This document shows positions 1-7,170 of a stretch of DNA of 7,170 bases, piece after piece (position 1 is the first letter of the stretch; each line of letters begins with the position of its first letter). Position numbers and translations under genes: made by a program. A model generated the notes under the pieces. That model was not told the DNA's origin. It made no database searches and was given only the letters and a program-made list of their open reading frames with translations. The stretch comes from Methylophilaceae bacterium UBA5127 (GTDB lineage: Bacteria > Pseudomonadota > Gammaproteobacteria > Burkholderiales > Methylophilaceae), in assembly GCA_002414145.1 (NCBI GenBank), contig DHYP01000058.1, forward strand, positions 91,417 through 98,586, given 5' to 3'.

Positions 1-57
1 CTGAAAGTGATGCTAGAAGAAAACTGTCTAAGCCATTGGCAGCATAAGAAAATCTAA
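1..57 (+). CDS. Possible C-terminal tail of an upstream gene (unidentified)
   Basis: Reading from base 1, the frame is open for 18 codons and ends with TAA at 55-57, giving a tail that ends in HWQHKKI. It could be the end of a plus-strand gene that begins outside the window. The fragment is too short to identify. A second plus-strand frame (from base 3, stopping at 45-47) and one minus-strand frame are also open across these bases, so neither frame nor strand is certain. No typical terminator follows, only AT-rich sequence leading to the rpiA promoter. Confidence 0.3.
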   Translation: MKVMLEENCLSHWQHKKI

Positions 58-109
58 CTGGATGACCTAAGATAGGATGTGATAATGACATAAATTAAGA
101 TAAAAATGA

Positions 110-127
110 TTTTCCTAACCAGGAAAA
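110..127. promoter_or_regulatory. Perfect inverted repeat just upstream of the rpiA -35 region
   Basis: TTTTCCT at 110-116 and AGGAAAA at 121-127 form a perfect 7-base inverted repeat around AACC. It ends two bases before the candidate -35 hexamer of the rpiA promoter, a position suited to an activator or repressor site. It has no T-run expected of a terminator in either direction. I do not recognise it as the site of any named regulator, and an AT-rich repeat this short could be chance. Confidence 0.25.
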
Positions 128-129
128 AC

Positions 130-158
130 TTGGATTAATGCGAAAGATTGCCTATTAT
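130..158 (+). promoter_or_regulatory. Candidate sigma-70 promoter for rpiA-mltF
   Basis: TTGGAT at 130-135 and TATTAT at 153-158 are separated by 17 bases, the ideal sigma-70 spacing. The -10 matches the consensus at five of six positions and the -35 is weaker. Transcription would begin near 165, giving a leader of about 60 bases before the ATG at 224. The leader contains a short stem, TCGCC at 182-186 with GGCGA at 196-200 (9-base loop), about ten bases before the ribosome binding site. This is a motif match only. Confidence 0.42.
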
Positions 159-223
159 AACTGCAAGCACAATACAACATGTCGCCAATTCATCAGGCGA
201 ATTAAAAATTGGGGGCGTATCAC

Positions 224-901
224 ATGAACGATAAGCAAATTGTCGCTATTCATGCTGCGAATTTCGTACAAAATGACATGCTAGTGGGCTTAGGCACAGG
301 CTCTACCGCTAATTACTTTATTGAAGAACTCGCACGCCGCCAGCAACATGAAAAACTTAAAGTCACCACAATCGCCAGTTCGAATATCAGTATGATTAAA
401 GCGCAAGCTTTAGGGCTCAATGTGATTTCGCTACACCAAGTCAATCAAATTGACTTATACGTAGATGGAGCAGATGAAATCACTCCCGACATGACTTTGC
501 TTAAAGGCCGCGGTTACGATTTAGTCATGGAAAAATTATTAGCTAAGGCCGCTAAACAATTTCTGGTCGTGGCCGACAAAAGCAAACTAGTCAATCGCAT
601 CGGTACGCATTTCCCTATCCCGATTGAGGTCATGCCATTTGCATGGAAGGCTGCTAAGCGCAGCATTGAGTTGCTCGGCGGACAAGGCGATTTACGTCCA
701 AACACAGCAAAAGATGGCTTATGTATTACGAGTTATGGCAGCTTAGTGCTTGACATGACATTTGATGCATCTATGAGTGAAGAAACACTTAACCATGCAC
801 TCAACAACACGCCTGGTGTGGTTGAACATGGAATTTTTAGAAAATTAGCACACGGTATTTTAATTGCTGATAACGGCAACGTAGAAGAACGCTGGCATTA
901 A
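224..901 (+). CDS. rpiA: Ribose-5-phosphate isomerase A
   Basis: RpiA interconverts ribose 5-phosphate and ribulose 5-phosphate in the cytoplasm, in the non-oxidative pentose phosphate pathway. In a ribulose monophosphate methylotroph it would also serve regeneration of ribulose 5-phosphate. The protein is 225 residues, close to the family norm (219 in E. coli). GTGSTA at 24-29 is the phosphate-binding loop and YVDGADEI lies at 79-86. Asp81, Asp84, Lys94 and Glu103 fall at the same numbers as the E. coli active-site residues. The loop after Lys94 reads KGRGYD rather than the KGGGAA of E. coli. I chose ATG 224 over the in-frame TTG at 209: it has a GGGGG ribosome binding site at 211-215, eight bases upstream, and it aligns the numbering. 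The mltF-like gene starts 37 bases downstream on the same strand with no terminator between, so they are probably co-transcribed. The assignment is secure. Confidence 0.96.
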   Translation: MNDKQIVAIHAANFVQNDMLVGLGTGSTANYFIEELARRQQHEKLKVTTIASSNISMIKAQALGLNVISLHQVNQIDLYVDGADEITPDMTLLKGRGYDLVMEKLLAKAAKQFLVVADKSKLVNRIGTHFPIPIEVMPFAWKAAKRSIELLGGQGDLRPNTAKDGLCITSYGSLVLDMTFDASMSEETLNHALNNTPGVVEHGIFRKLAHGILIADNGNVEERWH

Positions 902-926
902 CCAGAATTCACCTTCTAAACTAAAT

Positions 927-932
927 AGAGGA
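927..932 (+). promoter_or_regulatory. Ribosome binding site fixing a TTG start for the mltF-like gene
   Basis: AGAGGA at 927-932 lies six bases before the TTG at 939-941. The frame from this TTG encodes a complete lipoprotein signal peptide, so the TTG is the likely start even though it is a non-ATG codon. No ATG in this frame lies near enough to provide the signal peptide. Confidence 0.7.
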
Positions 933-938
933 CAGAGT

Positions 939-2390
939 TTGCGCTTAATTAAGCTATTAGCTGCATTGGTTTTGTTGACGCTGTTTGCGTGCTCTAAAGA
1001 GACGCCACAAGCTAATCCAGCCGACAGCCCCAAGACAAACAATAAGATTATTCGCTTTGTTACCATTAATAGTGCCAGCACTTACTATATCAATGGCAGC
1101 AATGAATATGCAGGTCTTGAGTATGATTTGGCTAAGTTATTTGTACAAGAGCTTGGTCATGAATACCAAATCAAGTTCATCGTAGTGGATAGTTTTTCTA
1201 AAGTGCTCCCCATACTCATGGCTGGTCAGGCAGATATTGCGGCGGCCGATATTTCTATTACTGAGGAAAGAAAGAAAATCGTCCACTTTTCAGACCCCTA
1301 CCAAGATGTACAACAACAAGTGGTGTATAACAGCGACAAAACAGATGCGCCACGTAATTTAAAAGCGCTTGAAGATCAGGTCATCAGTATTCCCAAAGGG
1401 ACGAGTTTTGCTGAGAGGCTACGTAACCTCAATAAGGAGCAGACCAAACTCAAGTGGATTGAGCTAGAGAACACCAGCTCAGAACAATTGCTGGAAGCAC
1501 TGGCAAATGAAGACATTAATTACACAATAGCAGATAGCCATCTACTCGCCATTATGCAAAACTATTACCCGAATCTTGGCGTTGGGTTTTCCATTGGGGC
1601 TCCAGAAAAAACTGCTTGGGCGTTATCCAAAAATGCTGACCCTAAGCTGCTTGCTCAAATCAATCTTTTCTTTAAAAAAATCAAGCAAGATGGTACGTTG
1701 CGCAACCTGATTGACCGCTATCACGGCAACAGTAAACGCTTAAAACCTTTTGATATCAGCACTTTTTTGACTCGCACCCAGACTTTACTGCCTAAATATG
1801 TACGTCATTTTAAAAATGCGCAGGACATTACAGATATTGATTGGCGCTTACTCGCGGCTGTCAGCTATCAAGAATCGCACTGGGATACCTATAACACATC
1901 ACCTACCAACGTGCGCGGCTTAATGATGCTAACAGAAGAAACCTCAGACATGATGAATGTGACTGATCGGCTAGACCCTAAACAAAGCATTATGGCTGGT
2001 GCTAAATATCTACTTTGGTTAAAAGAGCGTTTTCCAGATAGAATCCCAGAGCCTGACAGAACTTACATTGCTCTCGCCGCTTACAATAGCGGTATTGCAC
2101 ACATCGAAGATGCGCGTGTACTCGCGCAAAAACTAAAACTTAACCCAGATAGCTGGGCAGATGTGAAAACTGCGCTCGTCAAATTAAATAATGCAGAATA
2201 CTACGTGAATGCCAAACACGGCTATTGCAATTGTGGCGTGCCAGTCATCTATACCGAATCGATAAGAAGCTACTACAAGATTTTAGAAAAAAACCTTCCA
2301 AGTTACAGTCCTGAATTAGAGCCTTATAAAATTGCAGCTACCAAACCCAATCAACCAATTCCCACACTGCTTGCGGCGCTTGGCTTCTAG
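939..2390 (+). CDS. mltF: MltF-like membrane-bound lytic murein transglycosylase (lipoprotein)
   Basis: This enzyme family cleaves the MurNAc-GlcNAc bond of peptidoglycan with formation of 1,6-anhydro-MurNAc, in wall turnover and remodelling. The 483-residue protein starts with a lipoprotein signal (MRLIKLLAALVLLTLFAC, lipobox Cys18), so it should be anchored in the outer membrane facing the periplasm. Residues of about 37-265 form a family 3 solute-binding-like domain (YAGLEYDLAK, ADIAAADISIT, FSDPY), the regulatory module of MltF. Residues of about 295-455 are the SLT lysozyme-like domain: DWRLLAAVSYQESHW with catalytic Glu312, then VRGLMML, AAYNSG at 380-385 and NPDSWADVK at 402-410. E. 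coli MltF is 518 residues. An oddity is YCNCG at 429-433, where E. coli MltF (from memory) has YARGH. The start is TTG with a good ribosome binding site. The tail after about 455 is proline-rich and not assigned. Domain order separates it from the Slt70 and MltC/E types. Confidence 0.9.
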   Translation: MRLIKLLAALVLLTLFACSKETPQANPADSPKTNNKIIRFVTINSASTYYINGSNEYAGLEYDLAKLFVQELGHEYQIKFIVVDSFSKVLPILMAGQADIAAADISITEERKKIVHFSDPYQDVQQQVVYNSDKTDAPRNLKALEDQVISIPKGTSFAERLRNLNKEQTKLKWIELENTSSEQLLEALANEDINYTIADSHLLAIMQNYYPNLGVGFSIGAPEKTAWALSKNADPKLLAQINLFFKKIKQDGTLRNLIDRYHGNSKRLKPFDISTFLTRTQTLLPKYVRHFKNAQDITDIDWRLLAAVSYQESHWDTYNTSPTNVRGLMMLTEETSDMMNVTDRLDPKQSIMAGAKYLLWLKERFPDRIPEPDRTYIALAAYNSGIAHIEDARVLAQKLKLNPDSWADVKTALVKLNNAEYYVNAKHGYCNCGVPVIYTESIRSYYKILEKNLPSYSPELEPYKIAATKPNQPIPTLLAALGF

Positions 2391-2424
2391 TACAAATGCG
2401 TTATGTAGAAATATCCCCCATTTC

Positions 2425-2448
2425 AAAACGTTTTCCAGTGTTAACACT
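2425..2448. promoter_or_regulatory. Two adjacent perfect palindromes in the mltF-phosphoesterase gap
   Basis: AAAACGTTTT at 2425-2434 is a perfect 10-base palindrome. Two bases later, AGTGTTAACACT at 2437-2448 is a perfect 12-base palindrome. They lie 35-44 bases after the mltF stop and about 40 bases before the candidate promoter of the next gene. Such short symmetric sites suit dimeric regulators. Neither is followed by a T-run or GC-rich enough to be a standard terminator. I do not recognise the binding protein. Confidence 0.3.
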
Positions 2449-2487
2449 AGACTGATTAAGTAAGCCAAACGGCCTAGACTACTATCA

Positions 2488-2515
2488 TTGAAGTGTCATC
2501 TTTTCTGGTTATGCT
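2488..2515 (+). promoter_or_regulatory. Weak candidate promoter for the phosphoesterase gene
   Basis: TTGAAG at 2488-2493 and TATGCT at 2510-2515 are 16 bases apart; each matches four of six consensus bases. Transcription would start near 2522, giving a leader of about 68 bases. The octamer TGAAGTGT overlaps the -35 (2489-2496) and recurs at 2532-2539. The pentamer GCTGA occurs at 2513-2517 and again at 2523-2527, ten bases apart. TGACA at 2525-2529 and TGTCA at 2539-2543 form a small inverted repeat. These could be operator elements. I looked for a Pho box (two CTGTCAT-like repeats 11 bases apart) and found no convincing match. Confidence 0.3.
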
Positions 2516-2589
2516 GAGCTAAGCTGACATCTGAAGTGTGTCAAATTTCTCATGTTGGAATAACAACCGAAACTCTCAGAGGAACACTC

Positions 2590-4521
2590 ATGAAATCTCT
2601 AAACACCCTCAGCTTTAGGCTCAATATACTTGCTGTTGCAATTCTTAGTGCACTTGGAAACAACATCGCTTTAGCCGACACAACAACCCCCATCAAGCAT
2701 CTGATTGTAGTAGTAGGTGAGAATGTTTCTTTTGATACTTTGTATGGCACTTACATGCCAGCAAAAAACCAATCTATACTCAACCTTGTTTCTCAAGGTA
2801 TTGTAAATGCAGATGGTACGCCTGGCCCAAAATATAACAAGGCAGTACAAAAGCAAGCGAAAAACAAAAATGATATGTACTCAATATCGCCTAAGCGCAC
2901 GGAAGCTTACGATCAACTCCCCACGCCATCTAAAATCGGAGAGTTGGATCTAACCACATTTCAATTTGCAGAAGGTAAACCAGATGAGCGCTTTGCCAGC
3001 TTAACTCTCAACGGCCCATTCCAAATCACTAAATTCGCAAGTTACCACAGCACTTTAGGTGATCCAGTCCACCGATTTTTTCAAATGTGGCAACAAACGG
3101 GTGGCGATAACCATCAACCAGATTTATTTGCTTGGACAGCAAGCACCGCAGGAACTGGCAATGAAACAACTGGTATCACCGCAGACAACCCTGGTCAAGG
3201 TGGTGAACAAATGGGTTTCTTCAACATGAACGAAGGCGATGCACCTTACTTTAAATCATTAGCAGAAAACTATGCCATTAGCGACAACTACCACCAATCA
3301 ATCATGGGGGGTACAGGTGCCAACTTCATTGCACTCGCAACAGGTGATGTTGCTGTCTATCAAGTTGATGGCGTGTTAGAAACCCCTCCAGAAAATCAAA
3401 TTGAAAACCCAAATCCACAAATCGGTTTAATCAACCCAAACTACTTTACGCATGACGGTTATTCGGGTGGCTCTTATGTTAATTGTTCAGATGACACTCA
3501 ATCTGGCGTAGCAAGCATTAGCCAATTCTTAAAGAAAAAAAGAATTAGCAAAAATTGTGAAAAAGACGCTTATTATTTAGTCAATAATTACGAGCCTGCT
3601 TTTAGTATGGATGGCTCGCTCAAATTAAATACTGCTGGTACACCCAAATATCAAGATCCAACTGCATTTGTATATCCACCACAAACCAAACGTACTATTG
3701 GAGAATTGTTAAGTGAGAAAAATGTTAGCTGGAAATGGTATACAGCTGGTCGCGATGATGCCGATGCTACCAATGACGCTTTCTTCCCCATCATATACAA
3801 TCAAGTTTTTGCAGCCGTTAAGGCAGCCGTGCCTGCTGGCACACCAGATGCGATTATTCAATCAATCGCCATGCCAAAAGCAATTGCCAGTGCTAAGCCA
3901 TTGTTGTATAACTCATTGGGCGACCCATTGAATGCTTCTGCACAGGTAGTCGACACCCCTATGCATGATAACTTAAAGGGTCTGGCCAGCTTCTTTAACG
4001 ATGTAAATACAAACACGCTACCTGAAGTTTCTTTTGTCATTCCTAAAAATTTAGACAGTGGTCACCCAGGTTACTCTGCACCTGCGCGCTATGAAGCATT
4101 CTTGGCAGACTTAATTGCAAAGGTACAGGCTAATCCAGCACTTTATGAATCAACTGCGATTGTGATTACAACTGATGAAGGTGGCGGCTATTTTGATTCC
4201 GGCTACATACAATCAGTCGACTTCTTTGGTGATGGCACGCGAATTCCGTTAATTGTAGTATCGCCATATGCTAAAAAAGGCTATGTTGACCACACATATT
4301 ATGACCATAGCTCTATTCTTAAATTTATTGAACGTAACTGGCAATTGCCTACCTTATCTAATCGTAGCCGAGACAATTTACCTAATCCAAAACAAGATAA
4401 GGAATTTGATGAACATCATCATGTCGAGGCGGAAGCCTATATCCCAGAAAATGCACCAGCTATCGGCGATTTAATGAATCTATTCAGCTTCAATAAAGTG
4501 AAACACAACAAAGAAGATTAA
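2590..4521 (+). CDS. Exported phosphoesterase, acid phosphatase/phospholipase C family
   Basis: This is a 643-residue protein of the phosphoesterase superfamily (Pfam Phosphoesterase type, including Francisella AcpA and bacterial phospholipases C), which hydrolyses phosphate mono- or diesters outside the cytoplasm. The substrate cannot be told from sequence. A Sec signal peptide covers about 1-29, with likely cleavage after ALA at 27-29. The metal-site motif GENVSFD is at 43-49. SDNYHQSIMGGTGANF at 231-246 is the nucleophile region, with Thr242 the likely nucleophile by analogy with Ser or Thr in relatives. ITTDEGGGYFD at 526-536 carries the second metal-binding acidic pair, and RIPLIVVSPYAKKGYVDH follows at 551-568. 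Only two cysteines, Cys299 and Cys323, remain in the mature chain, consistent with one disulfide. Histidines cluster at 609-611. ATG 2590 has AGAGGA at 2578-2583, six bases upstream, and starts a proper signal peptide; the in-frame GTG at 2536 would bury it. The gene appears monocistronic, with its own leader and terminator. Confidence 0.88.
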   Translation: MKSLNTLSFRLNILAVAILSALGNNIALADTTTPIKHLIVVVGENVSFDTLYGTYMPAKNQSILNLVSQGIVNADGTPGPKYNKAVQKQAKNKNDMYSISPKRTEAYDQLPTPSKIGELDLTTFQFAEGKPDERFASLTLNGPFQITKFASYHSTLGDPVHRFFQMWQQTGGDNHQPDLFAWTASTAGTGNETTGITADNPGQGGEQMGFFNMNEGDAPYFKSLAENYAISDNYHQSIMGGTGANFIALATGDVAVYQVDGVLETPPENQIENPNPQIGLINPNYFTHDGYSGGSYVNCSDDTQSGVASISQFLKKKRISKNCEKDAYYLVNNYEPAFSMDGSLKLNTAGTPKYQDPTAFVYPPQTKRTIGELLSEKNVSWKWYTAGRDDADATNDAFFPIIYNQVFAAVKAAVPAGTPDAIIQSIAMPKAIASAKPLLYNSLGDPLNASAQVVDTPMHDNLKGLASFFNDVNTNTLPEVSFVIPKNLDSGHPGYSAPARYEAFLADLIAKVQANPALYESTAIVITTDEGGGYFDSGYIQSVDFFGDGTRIPLIVVSPYAKKGYVDHTYYDHSSILKFIERNWQLPTLSNRSRDNLPNPKQDKEFDEHHHVEAEAYIPENAPAIGDLMNLFSFNKVKHNKED

Positions 4522-4530
4522 TGCTATCCA

Positions 4531-4566
4531 AATAAAAAAGGCGAACCTAGGTTCGCCTTTTTTATT
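4531..4566. terminator. Bidirectional intrinsic terminator between phosphoesterase gene and serS
   Basis: Bases 4531-4566 are a perfect 36-base palindrome. The core GGCGAACC / GGTTCGCC (4540-4547, 4550-4557) is flanked by an A6 tract at 4534-4539 and a T6 tract at 4558-4563, so on either strand a GC-rich stem is followed by a U-run. It begins 9 bases after the phosphoesterase stop and 10 bases after the convergent serS stop. This is a classic shared Rho-independent terminator. Confidence 0.95.
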
Positions 4567-4576
4567 GCGATTAAAT

Positions 4577-6137
<1,561 letters not shown>

Positions 6138-7170
6138 CTAATTTTTCTTCACCTTTTTATCCAGTTCTTTCAAATGCGCCAATTTTTCGCCTATTTTACC
6201 CTCAAGCCCGCGCGGTGTGGGCTGATAAAATTCAATCGGCTGTAAATCTTCTGGAAAATAATGTTCGCCAGCCGCATACGCTTCTGGTTCATTATGTGCA
6301 TATCGATACTCCTTGCCGTAATCCAATGCTTTCATCAGTTTGGTGGGCGCATTACGCAAATGCAACGGTACAGGACGTGATTTATCCTGTGCTACAAAGG
6401 CTTTGGCCTGATTATATGCGTTATAGGCGGCATTGCTTTTAGCAGCAACGGCGCAATAAATGACTGCATTACTCAAAGCCAACTCGCCTTCTGGCGAACC
6501 CAAACGCTCATAAATCTGACATGCCTCCAGCGCCATGGTTTGTGCACGCGGATCAGCAATACCAATATCCTCGATTGCCATGCGAATAATGCGACGCCCT
6601 AGATACAGCGGATCAGCCCCACCATCAATCATACGTAAAAACCAATACAAGGCAGCATCTGGGTCTGAGCCGCGCACCGATTTATGTAAAGCAGAAATTT
6701 GATCGTAAAATGCTTCACCACCTTTATCAAAGCGACGCATTTTACTGGACATCGTCGCCTGCAAAAATGCCTCATCAATCACTGTCAATTGACTACAAAT
6801 AGCACTGTTGAATAAGCCCTCTGTAAAATTTAATAAGCGTCTTGCATCCCCATCTGCATAGGCAAGCACCTGCTCCTTGACCTCTTCTGTCAGGCTGATT
6901 TTTGGTGCTAGTAACAATCTTGCGCGTTCTAGCAGTTGCGCTAACTCTTGTTCAGATAATGCGTTTAACACAAAGACCTGCGCGCGACTTAACAAGGCGC
7001 TGTTGACTTCAAATGAAGGATTTTCTGTGGTCGCACCGATGAATGTGATCAATCCACTTTCTACAAACGGCAGAAACGCATCTTGTTGACCTTTGTTGAA
7101 GCGATGCACCTCATCTACAAACAAAATGGTTTTACGGCCAGTCTGCTGAAGCGTATGCTCGGCGCGCTCT
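6138..7170 (-). CDS. rarA: Replication-associated recombination protein A (RarA/MgsA), N-terminus beyond the window
   Basis: RarA is an AAA+ ATPase of the clamp-loader clade that acts at stalled replication forks and single-strand/double-strand junctions with SSB. About 343 codons are visible of an expected 440-450. The missing part includes the Walker A motif, which lies off the right edge. Visible motifs in order are Walker B TILFVDEVHRF (at the edge, around 7098-7130), NKGQQDAFLPFVESG, sensor 1 GATTENPSFE, the arginine-finger segment NSALLSRAQVF, sensor 2 region GDARRLLNF, and the C-terminal tetramerisation domain with KSVRGSDPDAALYWFLRMIDGG, RRIIRMAIEDIG and ALDYGKEYRYAHNEP. The frame is open to the window edge, so the TTG at 7124 is an internal Leu codon, not a start. 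It lies upstream of serS as in the E. coli lolA-rarA-serS cluster. The protein ends with a short lysine-rich tail (KELDKKVKKN). Confidence 0.96.
   Translation of the reverse strand, partial: ERAEHTLQQTGRKTILFVDEVHRFNKGQQDAFLPFVESGLITFIGATTENPSFEVNSALLSRAQVFVLNALSEQELAQLLERARLLLAPKISLTEEVKEQVLAYADGDARRLLNFTEGLFNSAICSQLTVIDEAFLQATMSSKMRRFDKGGEAFYDQISALHKSVRGSDPDAALYWFLRMIDGGADPLYLGRRIIRMAIEDIGIADPRAQTMALEACQIYERLGSPEGELALSNAVIYCAVAAKSNAAYNAYNQAKAFVAQDKSRPVPLHLRNAPTKLMKALDYGKEYRYAHNEPEAYAAGEHYFPEDLQPIEFYQPTPRGLEGKIGEKLAHLKELDKKVKKN

Noticed and set aside
209..223. TTG start giving rpiA five extra residues
   Set aside because: The GGGGG ribosome binding site falls inside this extension, and ATG 224 gives exact agreement with E. 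coli active-site numbering.
2489..2545. Possible PhoB box before the phosphoesterase gene
   Set aside because: TGTCA-like pieces occur, but not as two CTGTCAT-like repeats spaced 11 bases apart.
2536..2589. GTG start adding 18 residues to the phosphoesterase
   Set aside because: The extension would precede and spoil a good Sec signal peptide, and a well-placed AGAGGA supports ATG 2590.
3531..3543. A7 run in the phosphoesterase gene as a possible frameshift site
   Set aside because: The frame is intact on both sides with family motifs throughout; the run simply encodes a Lys-rich segment.
4036..4043. GTCATTCC, matching the end of the REP-like unit, inside the phosphoesterase gene
   Set aside because: No hairpin or GGAATCCAT partner follows, and it encodes the conserved-looking FVIPK, so it is a chance match.
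7122..7124. TTG as the start codon of rarA
   Set aside because: The frame continues upstream to the window edge with conserved RarA residues (GRKTI before LFVDEVHRF), so it is an internal Leu codon.

Overview
The window looks like ordinary chromosome from a betaproteobacterium with moderate to low GC. Several things suggest this. SerS, RarA, MltF and RpiA all resemble proteobacterial forms, rarA lies just upstream of serS as in the enterobacterial lolA-rarA-serS cluster, and there is a REP-like repeat built on the ATTCCC-N8-GGGAAT hairpin known from Neisseria. Overall style suggests the Methylophilaceae (Methylotenera-like), but that is an inference from memory and was not tested by any search.

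Layout. Positions 1-223 hold a possible gene tail and then the rpiA leader, with a candidate sigma-70 promoter. Positions 224-2390 carry two plus-strand genes 37 bases apart: rpiA (ribose-5-phosphate isomerase A) and an mltF-like gene for a lipoprotein lytic murein transglycosylase, probably co-transcribed. Positions 2391-2589 are a 199-base intergenic region with two small perfect palindromes, two sets of direct repeats and a weak promoter candidate. Positions 2590-4521 encode an exported phosphoesterase of the acid phosphatase/phospholipase C family. A perfect 36-base palindrome at 4531-4566 is a shared terminator between this gene and the convergent serS. Positions 4577-5968 (minus strand) encode seryl-tRNA synthetase with an apparent extra segment of about 35 residues in the catalytic domain. 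Positions 5969-6137 are the rarA-serS gap, which holds an 85-base inverted pair of REP-like units. Positions 6138-7170 (minus strand) are the C-terminal three quarters of rarA, cut by the window edge.

Function. The plus-strand genes cover the pentose phosphate/ribulose sugar interconversion step, cell wall turnover, and extracytoplasmic phosphate ester hydrolysis. The minus-strand pair covers translation and replication fork maintenance. I see no sign of a defence system, phage, integron, CRISPR array or RNA gene. The most unusual features are the SerS insertion, the asymmetric REP-like pair inside the rarA-serS unit, a Cys-x-Cys in a normally conserved stretch of the MltF catalytic domain, and the structured leader of the phosphoesterase gene. 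None of these amounts to a clear new system.
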